Shown: positions 26,167 through 37,984, numbered from the stretch's first letter. The stretch: 64,000 nt of DNA from Sindora glabra (GCA_020226215.1 CM035230.1:25711883-25775882), one strand, 5' to 3'. The notes: generated by a model from the letters alone, not told the origin. Made by a program: numbers and translations.

Positions 26167-29100
26167 ATGAAGCCCAGATTTGGGTTTTCATTTTTCTTCT
26201 TGTTAGCCTCTTCCTTGTTCATTGCAGAATCAAAGTGTACCAATGGTTGTGGTTTAGCTCTAGCTTCCTACTATATTTGGGAGGGTTCCAATCTCACGTC
26301 CATTGCACAGATTATGGAATCCCGGGTTCTTTCAAATTCTGATGAAATTCTTAGTTACAACAAAGACACTGTCCCCAGCAAAGACTACATCCAAGCCCGT
26401 AGCAGAATAAATATTCCGATTCCTTGTGAATGCATAGAAGGGGAATTTCTTGGTCACATGTTTCAATACTCACTTTACTCAGCAGACAACTATACTTCGA
26501 TTGCAACGGCGAAATATTCCAATTTGACCACAGCAGAGTCACTGCGGAGCTTCAACAGCTACGGACCAAGTAACATTCCTGATTCTGGAAAAATTAATGT
26601 CACTGTTAATTGTTATTGTGGGAATAGTGAAGTTTCTATGGAATATGGCTTGTTCATCACATACCCACTTAGGCCTGAGGATACCTTGCAGTCAATTGCA
26701 AATGAGACTAAGCTTGATGCACAATTGCTGCAAAGGTACAATCCTGGCGTGAATTTCAGCCGAGGGAGTGGTCTGGTTTATATCCCAGGGAAAGGTACTT
26801 GCTAATTTTGCATTGATGGTTTGGATTTCTGCTATGAATTAATGGGATTTTAAAATGGTAAATTGTAAAAGGGTATTGCTAATTTAATGTCAGTTTTGCA
26901 GAATTTATTTATTGAAGTTCTCTGTGGTTTGGATGTTAATTGCATTGCCTTCTGTCATGTGGTGGAGAAATAATTTTGTACTATCCAGAATAAAAGCTAA
27001 ACGTCTATAACAGAAAGGCAGCTGCAGACATGAATATTTTTTGTTATAAAATAGTGTATTATTTTAGCACCTTGGAATTTGAGGTTTTATCAATGATATA
27101 GTGAAAAATAACAAATACAATCCCCTGAAAATAAATAACGGAGGATGTCCTACCAAATTATAGATGTGCCTCTACATTGCAATTCTTTTTTAACCTTACT
27201 TATTCCGGGATGAGGTGATGGTTATTTCATTGTAATAATCTCACTTCTAAATTAACTACGGTTTTGAACTAGTAACAGAGATTCCATTTTTGAGCCTTTG
27301 AAAAGAAAATACAATACATATATGAAAGAAATTTTTATGATTTCTGCTTTATGTAATCTACAAAATACTTTGGTGGTAAGGTATGCTTTCAGGCGTATAG
27401 TTAACATTGTAAGTCAGTATATTTTCACTTAATTCATGATTCTTATGTGTTTCAATACAGCTACCTCTCATTTTATTTTCCTTTTATTTTCCAGACCAGA
27501 ATGGTAGCTTTGTGCCCATTTTATTTTCCTTTTATTTTCCAGACCAGAATGGTAGCTTTGTGCCCCTGTACCCTAGGTGACTTCTTTCAGCCTGAGTTGC
27601 TTCAATATTTCATGCTAACAAATTGTCTACTGCTCATGTGAGTTTTTCCTTTTTCATTTTCAGCTTAGGAGGTTTGACCCTACTCCTAAGATAGTTAGTT
27701 ATTTGATGGCAGTCTGCAATTGGAGGTAAGAATATCCTAAAGTAGAATGACATACATCTTATGCTCATTATTTTAACAGAAGCAGGTCTACGTGGTGGAG
27801 TTATAGCTGGACTATCCATTGGAGTAGGAGCTGGGCTTCTGCCGTTAACAGTTTGTTCATATGTTGGATATTACCGAAGGAGGAGATTACGGGAGGAAAA
27901 ATTACATTCTGAAGATTTCGAACTGCACTCTGCTGAAGTTGGTATAGTCTTAACATTGTTTGATATAAAAAATCTCTTTTATTTGCTTCGAAAACCAAAC
28001 TCAATTAAAGTTAGCAACTCAACGGAGTTGTAGGCTACATTTCCCCTCCTTATTTATCTATCTTATAGTCTAATCTAATATAGAGAATAAAAATCTGGAG
28101 GTCTGATGTTATGAACAGATATTTCATTTAACCAGCTCGAGTGCATCCTTTATCATGCTGCCATAAGATTTTGATGATGCTTATTTTGAAACTTCAGGTC
28201 CAGGTGGTCCTGCTCCGAGTGTTATTGCTGGCCTCACAGGCATTACAGTGGATAAATCAGTAGAGTTCGCATATGAAGAACTAGCGAATGCCACAAATAA
28301 CTTCAGTATGGCTTATAAAATTGGTCAAGGTGGTTTTGGGTCTGTATACTATGCAGAGCTGAGAGGAGAGGTTTGTAATTGCATCTCATGTATCAATATT
28401 ATTAATCATGAGTGTTTCAAAGAAAAGTTGCACTTGTTTTGGGGCAAGCATTTGATTGGTTTTCATCTCTTATACAAGAGTGTGACTCGAATTTTCTAAT
28501 GAAAAGATTACAGTTTCACTCTCTGGATAATATGGTATTATAACAAATAGGGTGAATGTATTATGCAGAAGAGTTCAATTATAAATGCTAAAATAATATG
28601 TTGGAATCAAAAGGTGGAGAAAATCCAGAGTCCATGATTGATTAGCCGAAGAATCATAATATTGTGAGAAAATTTTTGTTGGCTTGTTAGTATTGAAAAT
28701 GGGAACATACTCTGCAGAATGCATTCTAGAGATGCAGGATAATAGGCTGACAGAATTTTATTTTCTTGATGTCAACTTGTGAACTGTATTACTCGGTTTT
28801 TGGAAAAGACTTGTAATGTTTAACTTAATACTAATACTGTATATCCTGTTCTCTTAATCTTGATCATGAACAACTGATCAAAATATTTTCCCCCCTATTA
28901 GAGAGTAATATTAATAGTAAGGTTAAGTTATACTATGGGCTTGATTGTCTTGCCCCTATAGTTCAAAGTATTCAAGTCTTTATAATTCTCAGCAGCTCTA
29001 TATAAATATAACGTGCATTAGGGATAAGTTTTATGCAATATTTCAGCCTCTTATGCCTCTTATTTATTCAATAATATATTAATGTTTTCCTTAATTCTCT

Positions 29101-32100
29101 TTAGTCTCTCTATACTCTTCCCCTCTAAAGCCTAAACATAACCATGTTTGTTAACATTTTCTTTTTCGCATAGAATAGACACTTGATTCAGCATAATATA
29201 CTATATATGATGACGCTCTTTGAATAGAATTGAAATGTTTTCTTGTGCAGAGAGCTGCAATCAAGAAGATGGATATGAAAGCTTCAAGAGAATTTTGTGC
29301 TGAATTGAAAGTTCTAACACATGTTCATCACCTGAACCTGGTACTAGAGTTTTCCAGCTTCAAGCATGGATTGTTTTATTGATTTCTTGTACCTAAAAAT
29401 CAAATGCAATCTTGCTTAAACACTTGACTGATTGCAGACTGACATTGCCTTTGGCCTTTGAATGAGACAATGGAAAATTATATTAAATTAGCCCATTCAA
29501 AGGCATGGGGTTTCAATTTGGTCTTTTTTTCTCTTCGGACTATTAATTATGGTAAAATGCTAAATTTCCTTGCTGTATGTTTGTAGCATCAAACTGTATT
29601 CCTTGAGATATTTTTTCAATTCTATATCATGATTACCTAGGTCTGGATTAGTTTTCTGCTTGATCAAAGTTTCAAACAATTATTGCCATTGGGAGTCCAA
29701 GCTATCCACTTAATTCTTTGTCCTTTTTCCTGAATTTCTTCTCCATCTTCTTTCCTGTACTTCTTCATTACTTGACTAAAAGGTTACTAAAATATATCAT
29801 GAAAGTTAATGTATTGAGACACTACAAGGCTACAACCCAACAGATTATATTGCAATGTCCTTTCTTTTTGTTTGTTCCTAACGATTAGCCTTTCGAGTTA
29901 CCTTCTATATGTTTCAGGGCCAAATTTGTTGTCTCCCGTTGTTCATCATTCCTCTTCTGTGTTTTTTGAATGTCTGCACGCACAAGCTTTGGATTGGGGC
30001 ATGCTTGCCCATTTCATAAGTTGTTTTCAATTGTTCTTTATATCATCTTCTGTTTCACTATTTTGTTTCTCCGCATAAATGATGTGTAGGTACGGTTGAT
30101 TGGATATTGTGTAAAGGGCGCTCTTCTCCTTGTCTATGAATACATTGAGAATGGAAATTTAAGCCAGCATCTCCATGATTCAGGTGGGAAGAGATACTTT
30201 TCTCAATGATTGCGCATTGATGCAATTATAATATGTTAATAGTCAGGTGAAACTGTTGCCAGATAGAGAACCTATTCCATGGTCTATCCGGTTGCAAATT
30301 GCTCTGGATTCAGCTAGAGGTCTTGAATATATTCATGAGCATACGGTGCCTGTGTATGTTCACCGTGACATAAAGTCGGCAAATATACTGATGGACAAAA
30401 ACTTCCATGGAAAGGTTGAATATGCTTCGCTATGTTTCGAAAGTTCAATTGTTTCCCCTTCAGACGGTTCTAAATGTTCAAGTTCACAGGTTGCAGATTT
30501 CGGATTGACCAAGCTGGTAAAGGCCGAAAGTTCGCCACATCCTACAGAGAAACTGAGGGGCACATTTGGTTACATGCCACCAGAGTATGATGAGTTCTGA
30601 CTGCTGGTTGTCTCTTAGGCAGTAACGAATTAGGCCATAGGAGCTAGGATTTAGAGTTTGTGTAAGAAGTAAGGGTGAGGAACCTTGTTTGAGGCCAATC
30701 TATAATCTACATTTTGTCTTCAAATTGATGAATGACAGTCACACCCTTACATATTCACAAGACCAATAAGAGGCTCATGTAGATAAGGCTATACGTAGAT
30801 GACCTCAAAATTGTGAAGTCCTCTCTTATTATGTAAATATTTAGCGAACCGGAACATGAATGGTGAAAAAGTCCATCTTGGAGTGAAGCTCATGGCTTCC
30901 CTTAGAACAAATTCGAGGGGATTATATTTTCAGGGCTACATTTAATACATCTTGCTTTATGGTAGTGAGTGTCGAGCATTGAAGTGCCAACATGAACACA
31001 AAAGTAAGTGTGGCAGAGATCAGGACGCTTAAGCGGGGTGAGTGGACATACAAGGAAAGATAGCGAATGAATGCGTCTGAGACAAAGTTGGAGTAGCAAC
31101 AATTGAGGGGAAGATGATGATGAAAATGCAACTAAGGTGGCTTGGACATTTTAGAAGTAGAGCAATGGATGCCACAATAAGAAAATTTGGTTTATTGGAG
31201 GATGATAGTGCCATTACAAGAGGCAGAGGTAGAAGTAGTCTGAAGAAAAATATTAGGAGAACCCTTCAGAATTATCTTTTTTTTTTTGTTGGTTTTACTG
31301 AAGTATATTCCTTGACAGAGCACAATGGTATCGACTGATCAATTTAGCTGATGCCATCTAATCAGACAATGCTTGATTGTTGTTTACCTAATGCACCTAT
31401 CTTCTTCGTAGTGGAGATAAATAAAGAGAAGGTTAGCTTTTGTGTGCACATGTTAATGATTACCATTCCCTTGTCTGCAGATTTGGAGAAGGGATTGTGT
31501 CTACTAAATCAGATGTTTATTCTTTTGGTGTTCTTCTTTTTGAACTCATTTCTGCGAAAGAAGCTATCTTCATGATCGGTGAATCTAATTCTGAAACGGT
31601 GACCCTGAAAAATCTGGTGATTTTTGTCTCCCTACGGAAGCTCTTTTAATTATTATCATTTCAAACAGCAGTTTGGAGATTTTACATAAATGATAAATCT
31701 GGTCATGGTTTATATATTCTTTCCTGTTCTTTATTTTTGTTATCTATGACAGTTTCATGAAGTTCTTAATTCTTCGGAGCCCAGAAGAGACCTTCGGAAA
31801 CTGGTGGATCCCAGGCTTGGAGATGACTATCCTATTGATTCAGTTTACAAGGTGATATCATTTAATCAAGATGAAATTACCGATTTTATCCTTAAATTAT
31901 AAAGCCTTGATAAAATGACTTCGAAATTGTATAAAATTGTAATTTTATTTTTAAATAATAATTTATATATATAATTTTATTTTTTCGTTATATAATTTTA
32001 AGATGAAATTATTTATATAGATTTCTATGAGAAGATAAAATTTGACATACAAACGTTTTTTTCAAGAATATAATTTATAAACTATTTTGCCAATGCCTTG

Positions 32101-32315
32101 TAATTTCAGGATCTTCCTAATTTTTTTTAATTAAATAGATGTCATGATTAGTTATGCTATAACCACACTCTGGCTTGCAGATGGCCCAACTGGCCAAAGT
32201 ATGTACGCAAGAAGATCAGCATCTACGTCCAAGTATGAAATCTGTTGTGGTTGATCTTATGACACTTTCTTCTACTATTGAGGATTGGGATGTCAGCTAC
32301 TTTTGTGAAAATTAA
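26167..32315 (+). CDS. LYK3: LysM receptor-like kinase, NFR1/LYK3/CERK1 type, copy 2 (complete, 12 exons, 601 aa)
   Basis: Exons: 26167-26794, 27543-27576, 27664-27671, 27780-27941, 28198-28370, 29251-29340, 30090-30183, 30263-30414, 30490-30584, 31481-31616, 31753-31851 and 32181-32315, all GT-AG and in phase. The start is the first ATG of the frame and opens a signal peptide (MKPRFGFSFFFLLASSLFIA). The ectodomain has the CxxxC, CEC (87-89) and CYC (149-151) cysteines that hold three LysM domains, and several N-glycosylation sites. One membrane span lies near 230-250. The kinase has glycine loop GQGGFGSVYY (320-329), Lys340, HRD 430-432 and DFG 450-452, so it is probably active. The activation segment reads PPEFGEGIVSTKSDVYSFG, unlike copy 1. 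The family senses chitin or lipo-chitooligosaccharides at the plasma membrane. At 601 residues it is close to the roughly 620 of NFR1. The symbol is a family-level assignment. Confidence 0.95.
27469..27565 (+). repeat. Perfect 48-bp tandem duplication covering the exon 2 acceptor of LYK copy 2
   Basis: Bases 27469-27516 and 27517-27564 are identical. Each unit carries the pyrimidine tract, the CCAG acceptor and the first 23 bases of exon 2. The acceptors end at 27494 and 27542. Use of the second gives the family-typical 34-nt exon. Use of the first adds 48 nt without a stop, that is 16 residues that repeat DQNGSFVP with PILFSFYF-type filler between. Copy 1 has no such duplication. Confidence 0.95.
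27664..27671 (+). other. 8-nt microexon (exon 3) of LYK copy 2
   Basis: CTTAGGAG is flanked by TTTTCAG and GTTTGACC. As in copy 1, exon 2 (phase 2) and the transmembrane exon (needing one base) can only be joined in frame through an 8-nt piece. The product reads YPSLGEAGLRGGVIAG. The sequence around it is conserved between the copies. Not confirmed by RNA. Confidence 0.72.
30415..30489 (+). other. Stop-free 75-nt intron 8 of LYK copy 2
   Basis: The intron has GT and AG borders (GTTGAA...TTCACAG) and a length divisible by three. It contains no stop in the frame of the flanking exons. Retention would insert 25 residues between HGK and VADFG, directly before the DFG motif. Intron 8 of copy 1 (4546-4624) is 79 nt and does contain a stop. 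Confidence 0.8.
30850..31375 (+). mobile_element. RTE-type LINE 3' fragment in intron 9 of LYK copy 2
   Basis: Broken frames on the + strand match the end of plant RTE-like reverse transcriptase proteins in order: LLYGSEC near 30952-30972, QHEHKS, a stretch like DKVGVATIEGK near 31083-31113, MQLRWLGHFRSRAMDA near 31124-31172, GRGR with basic residues near 31223-31255, and a DRAQWYRLINLADA tail near 31314-31355. Stops and frameshifts show it is dead. It lies in the sense direction within an intron of 896 nt. Confidence 0.82.
31890..32112. mobile_element. MITE (family A, copy 1) in intron 11 of LYK copy 2
   Basis: The arms are inverted relatives: CTTAAATTATAAAGCCTTGA at the left against CTGAAATTACAAGGCATTGG read from the right. 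Two related elements lie at 32621-32884 and 36976-37212. It fills most of the 329-nt intron. Confidence 0.65.
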
Positions 32316-32620
32316 AATCTGGAAAATAGGAACTGGATAATGCAAAAGTTATTGCACAATTCGATCTTTAGCTCAAATTTAGAAGAATAATGTCTTAACC
32401 CACTCCGGCTATCGCATCGGTTTGTTACTTTATTGGAGTTTTGGACTTATATCGAGTCATTAAAAAGTTGATGATTATCATTAGTCAATTTTGAGATGCT
32501 ATTAAAAAAAAAATTGTTATACACTTGTTTTCGTCGAAATTTACACAACAGAAAATTCATGTAGTGGTAGTGGCGAATCCAGCCTTTGCCTCTGCAGACA
32601 ATTTTTTTTAATAAAATAAT

Positions 32621-32884
32621 TAATTTTATTTCTAAAATTATAAAATGTGAAAAAAATTTCCTTAAATTATATAGAGATGTAATTTTATTTCTAAATAAGT
32701 AAATAATAGTTTTTACATATAATTTCATTATTCAATCATATTACTTAAGAATAAAATTGTCCATATGAAATTGTGTGAAGGAATGAAATAACTTTTATAA
32801 ATTATTACTCAAAGATGAAGTTATATTTTTATATAATTTAGGAATCATTTTATCAGTATTTTATAACTTTAGAAATAAAATTTA
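32621..32884. mobile_element. MITE (family A, copy 2)
   Basis: The arms AATTTTATTTCTAAAATTAT (left) and AATTTTATTTCTAAAGTTAT (right, read inverted) match closely. The interior is AT-rich and non-coding and resembles the copies at 31890 and 36976. Confidence 0.7.
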
Positions 32885-33293
32885 CAATTTTATCAATTTT
32901 TTTACACATATTTGTATACTGATTGTACATATTGCCTCCTCAATTTATGTAAAATTATCTTTACAACTTATTTTTATATTGGTGCAAAATGGGAATTTTA
33001 TTTTGAATATAAAAATGTTTAAAATTTATTAGTTAACACAAGGATCCACATGAAATATTGAGATAAATTAGATTTTATTTTTATTTAAATATTTAAAATT
33101 TTCATAATAATTTATATTTATTTATGAACATAAATGCTATCTCCATGTATTAAAATTTTTGAATCTAACAATGTGTATTGAATAGGTTCCTAATAGCATG
33201 GTACTCTTTACCCTATTTATAGTCATTTCTAATTAAGACTCAAAAGTCTAGCGTTTATATAATATTTTTTTTAGTAGTATGAGTGGTGATTTA

Positions 33294-33298
<5 letters not shown>

Positions 33299-33343
<45 letters not shown>
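33299..33343. repeat. (AT)n microsatellite
   Basis: An uninterrupted alternating AT run of about 44 bases, ending in ATGTATGTATG. Confidence 0.95.
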
Positions 33344-33354
<11 letters not shown>

Positions 33355-33550
33355 AAATTTTTAAAATAATATTTAATTATATAATATATTTTTTTAATTG
33401 TTCTAGTTCTTATGAGTTGTAATCAAGTTTCAAATGAAAGAAAGAGAGAGTGGACCCCGACCTAACGAGTTTAAATTTTTTTAAAATGAGTTTAGATTTC
33501 ATTGCCACATGCTCCCTACTAAAAAATTGTAGCCGACTTGTTTTTATTGA

Positions 33551-33990
33551 GTCAGACTACAACAGCTTACCTCTATTCATGGGTAACTCACCTTGGATAG
33601 ATGGGCCAATTAAATGATGACACCTTGGTACTCCCAGACTACTTTCAAGTTAATTGCAAATTGTTGACTTAAATTGCCAGATCGTCCCTTAACCTTTCTT
33701 TTTCCATTTGCTGCTACGATGTCCTTTTGTTATGCAGGCTTTTTGAATAGAGGCTTCTCCCTTTCTATCCACATCCTCACATTGAGCGCCAATTAGGAAC
33801 TGTTTCTATATCCTTTATCCCTGATGCCATTACTGCATAGCTTCTTGCAAATAAGGTCCTCCTTTTCGTCTTTGTCTTTGTCTTCACCACAGTGTCATTC
33901 ACTTTGTCTCCTGCAGCAAAGCTCATGCCTTTTGCTTATTGCTTTTGCCTTATGCTCATATTCATTGTACCCATCAAACAAAAAGGTAAG
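33551..33990 (+). repeat. Left terminal inverted repeat of the Pack-MULE
   Basis: This pairs with about 42610-43071 in inverted orientation. Similarity is patchy, with an extra AT-rich insert of about 50 bases in the right arm near 42845-42900. Both arms also share CTGATGCCATTACTGC / ATGATGCCATTATTGC in their inner part. The inner border is not sharp. Confidence 0.72.
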
Positions 33991-36975
33991 ATTGCTTTTA
34001 TACATTCGGATTTGTTTTTTCAAGGCTTTTCACTTATGAGTTTTTTTTTCAAGGTCATTTTACTGATTGCATTATTAATCATTGTTGATACTGATTTTCA
34101 ACAATATGCTTCTACCACTGTTTACTTTGTAATAAAGTTTTATAGATTAGTTATTGAACTTTTTTGGTAATTTGCTTCTTAATTTCAGGTTTGCTGAATT
34201 TTGATTTCTTTGCTTTCTTATTGTCATGCATTTTGAATATTTCATCATTTAATCTAATATGTGTTCTGTTGTTCTACTGATTACATTTCTAAATGCTAAT
34301 GTTAATTTTTCTTAATGCCATGGAATTAATGTTCGAAAAGATATTATTATCTAAATTATGATAGAAGTGCAGTAATATGTTGCAACAAGTAATTTATACT
34401 CTGGGTGTTCCAATTAAGGTGGGGCACACCTTATTGCCATTTTTGGGTATATGTGACCTTCCTAATACCATATTTAGGGTAAGCATCTCATCATTTTAAA
34501 TGGCATAATTTGAACTATAAAATATGCATTTTTGTCCATATTACTGATAGCACATGAGTTTTGAGTTGCATCCTTTTTTAGCAGAATGCCATAGAAATGA
34601 CTTTGGCAAATTCTGAGTGTTATAGTCTTAAAAATTCTACTGATAAATTGTCCTATTTCTTTGACAAGGTGTTTTTGCCATTATTGCCCATGTCTTGTTA
34701 TTGGTGATGGTATTTCTTATTATTTTCATTCTTTTCTTTTAGCAATATGTCCTAAAGTAGATGAAAATACTTTTTAAGTTGTAGGCTTTAGCTAATGTTG
34801 GTGGTGATATGGAAAAGCTAGTCCTTGGTCGTGTTTTAACTAAAGCAAATGCATGTCTTACTTATGACTCATATGGCATTATATGAAAGTATGGTATATA
34901 TCTTAAAATTCTTACTAGACTACTTATTGACCATGACATTCATAATATTGAAGAAGCTTTGGAATTAATGTCATTCAGAGATGTCAAATCCTAAGTCTTC
35001 TAATCATGTTTTGGGTGGAAGTTAGGATAAAGGTGCAGATATTTAAATGTATTTTCAAACCTCCACTATAACATGCAATAAATTTAGAATAAAAATAATA
35101 AATTTAGAACAAAGGCAATTTGTCTGCCTTAGCCTTGAGTAAGCACTATTGCACCTCTTAAATTGAGGGAACAATTATAACTTTTGGCATAAGAAATAGG
35201 AGGTGTGTTAATTTTTTGAGCTTCAATTTCGCACAAGCAATGCTACTATTGAAAGCAAAGTTTTTGTTTATGCTTATAAATAAAAAATCTCTTAATGATT
35301 ATAAGATTTTGATTGTTAGCCTATTGATTACTTTATATCATTTAAGTTAGCCTTGCTTTTTGTGACTACTCAATTCTCAACACACAATTTTGAAATACTT
35401 CCTTGTAACACTCATATTGGGTAGTGTCTTGGTGTAATGTAAAGCTAGGTTTACCAAATTTTACAAGTACATAACTTGTAGAAGTTTCATAATGATATTA
35501 ACATTCCTATAGAACATTTATTGTTTACAATTCCTTCAGTCTGGCAAGTGAGTTATTAGGCAAATTGTATTTTTTAATGGAAAAATTTATTGCACTTTCT
35601 GTACGTTAAGGCATAATGGCTAGTTTGCTCTTATTTACAGTATAGAGGTTGTATAGTTGCTAGAATTAAGGGTATACAAACACATTTAACTTTTATTTAC
35701 AAATATTGATTTCCTTTCCAAACACCAGTATAAACTTAAATAAAATATAGATATTGTCTTCCTCTTCAAATACCAATATACAGGCTTTGCCAATGAGTTT
35801 TTTTAGTAAAATTCTTACGGATATGTCCCATACTCATTTACCCTATCAACCAATTAAGGTAATAAATTGTCCACCTTTAATAATCTCAATATTTACCTAA
35901 TCTTGATTCATATGACAAGGAAGTCTAGTGCTTGCCTTGCAATCTTATAAGTTGTTAGGCTACAAAGATAAGGCAACTTCACATATTGCACTTAGTCTAC
36001 GAATTTTTCAACCTAATTTATATTTAGTGAGAAAAATAATTATTATTGTATTATATTTAACACAATCTTGTATGTGTGTGCATAGCATATATAAACACAT
36101 ACATTTTGCTTAAAATCTGAGTCCTTCTCACCCTTTTGTTATAGGTGAAATAGTAAAAAGACGTTATTGGTTATCCCAGAGGAAGATGTTTTTTACCTAG
36201 TGGCATATCTATCCTCTGCAATCCTATATTCCAGAGGCAAAGATGGCTTGGAATATATTTTAAGCCAAAATGAAAGGATCATGGGTTTTTGTGCCAATGC
36301 CCAACTTGGAATCAAGCAGCCTCTTCCTTGTTACAACACTTAAGAAGATTGAAAGGCCTACTTTGGGTTTAAATAGCAGGTTTTTTTACAGAGAAAATCG
36401 GCATATGACCTATTGACACTTCTTACCTAAGACAGAGAATCTTTCAAAAGGTAATACCCAAATCCTGTTAAGAGAGTATGGTGGAAAAGCTTAAGGGCTT
36501 CCTAAGGTTGTGTATTAATGACAAATCATATATTCCCTGCTATTAATAATTGTCAGCATGGCTATTGAACTTCCTCTTTTAGAAAATAGATATTTCTTGT
36601 TTGTTAAGATTATGTTTAGAGTCTTTATAGATAGGAAGAGGAAAAGTAGGATTATTAAAAAAACAATTGCCATGCCCATTAGACACAAGTGACACTTTGC
36701 ATTTTATATTCAATCTTGAAGTATATGAATTTAATAGAATTAGACACTCTTACTATAAAAATGATATCAAATCAAGAGAGGATCTAAATAAAAGTTGCTT
36801 ACCCTCTTTGAATGGTTCATTTGCACCTTTTCTTATTATTGCCATATATGGAGGAAAAAAAATATATTTGTCCTTTATTGCTTTCCAACTTTAAAGAAAG
36901 AAATCTTAATGCCTAAAGAGAAATAGGAATTTTTTTTATGCATTTCCCTTCCATTTAAAAGTTCAACAAAATCAT
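33991..36975. other. Pack-MULE interior, left part, unassigned
   Basis: Less AT-rich than the outer DNA, with short coding-like stretches near 34785-34990 and 36145-36360 on the + strand that I do not recognise. They could be captured gene pieces or transposase remnants. No intact frame is present. Confidence 0.4.
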
Positions 36976-37212
36976 CTATTTTATCCTTTTAATTATAAAA
37001 TGCTAATAATTTTTAACTTATATAAAATTATAATTTTATCCTTTAATAATTCATACATATGATTTTATTTATCTATATATACATTTTTGTTTTTAAATAA
37101 TATGATTTAAAAATAAAATTATACATATAGATTATTATTTAAGATAAAATTATAATTTTATATAATTACAAAATTATTTAATCACTATCTTATAATTTTA
37201 AGAATGAAATTA
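36976..37212. mobile_element. MITE (family A, copy 3) inside the Pack-MULE
   Basis: The inverted arms are ATTTTATCCTTTTAATTATA at the left and TAATTTCATTCTTAAAATTA read from the right. The size and AT-rich interior match the two other copies. Confidence 0.65.
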
Positions 37213-37548
37213 GTAATTTTATTTGAAAGTTTTGAGCATGAATGAAAAATGCTTGAGGCATGTTGCTTAAGCTTAAACAAAAGACATTGGCCTGCATTGA
37301 TGCAGACATCGTGTCTTTTTTTTAAACGTAAACCTAAAATTCGCAGCCGATATCAGCCATTTAGCACCTTAGAAGAATATATAATACCTCTAAACACTCT
37401 TCAATTTAAAAAGAAAAAAATAATAATACATTTATGTTTCATTGGAAAGTCTTTTTTATAAGAAAATGTCATATATATTTTTATATTAATAAAAGAGTGA
37501 TATTATACTTCTATTGATGGTTTAAAAAAGTAATACTTAAAAATATGA

Positions 37549-37881
37549 TTATTCCCTTTTTACATACTCAACCCATCCAAGGCTTAGTTTGTTTGCTTTC
37601 CCTAGTGATTCTTGATATTCTCGTGCATCGTGGACTGAAGCTTCAAAGTCAATAGAATCACTTGCGATAGGAAGAAAGCTACTAACATCATCTCTTGCAC
37701 CAAATCCTCCGGCCCGAATAACATCATCAGGTGTTATGGATGCCTCTATGTTAACTTCCCCAAGTGTTTCGGTCACTTCATTGGGTTCACCTTTCACCTT
37801 ATGTTCAATACCTTTTTGATCAACTGTATTCATTTGTATAACATCTTTCGAAGATTGTGTAAGCCTTGTGTTCAATATCAT
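37549..37881 (-). pseudogene. Captured plant gene fragment, function not recognised
   Basis: An open frame of 110 codons whose composition looks genuinely coding, unlike the AT-driven frames around it. It contains KGIEHKVKGEPNEVTETLG, ASITPDDVIRAGGFGARDD and SSFLPIASDSIDFEASV. The style is that of a conserved plant protein, but I cannot name the family. It has no evident start context or neighbouring exons, and it directly follows the CLU fragment on the same strand inside the Pack-MULE. I infer a captured partial exon. It may still be transcribed as part of a chimeric RNA. Confidence 0.6.
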
Positions 37882-37984
37882 GTGCTTTGGAAAAGCATGG
37901 ATGACTGTTTTTCCAATGTAAGTGGTTTAACAAGTATTTAAAATTTCAAAGAGATGTAACTGAAATATTATAATGGTGAGATAG

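Larger units (their letters stand above)
32316..33541. other. 3' flank of LYK copy 2 and AT-rich DNA
   Basis: The probable 3' UTR (about 32316-32460) is followed by AT-rich DNA with one MITE and one AT microsatellite, listed separately. No further gene is seen before the Mutator-like element. Confidence 0.5.

Noticed and set aside
26130..26342. Second + strand frame overlapping the LysM exon
   Set aside because: It overlaps the signal peptide and LysM coding frame, which has clear homology and cysteine motifs.
30247..30600. Apparent early stop of LYK copy 2 after MPPEYDEF, suggesting a truncated kinase
   Set aside because: The frame runs into intron 9. The donor is GA|GTATGA at 30584/30585, and the next exon at 31481 restores EFGEG and the rest of the kinase. 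Copy 1 uses the same junction.
30902..31214. Three overlapping - strand frames in intron 9 of LYK copy 2
   Set aside because: They are antisense shadows of the RTE LINE fragment on the + strand.
32447..32728. 93-codon - strand frame after LYK copy 2
   Set aside because: It overlaps an AT-rich MITE and has no protein-like features.
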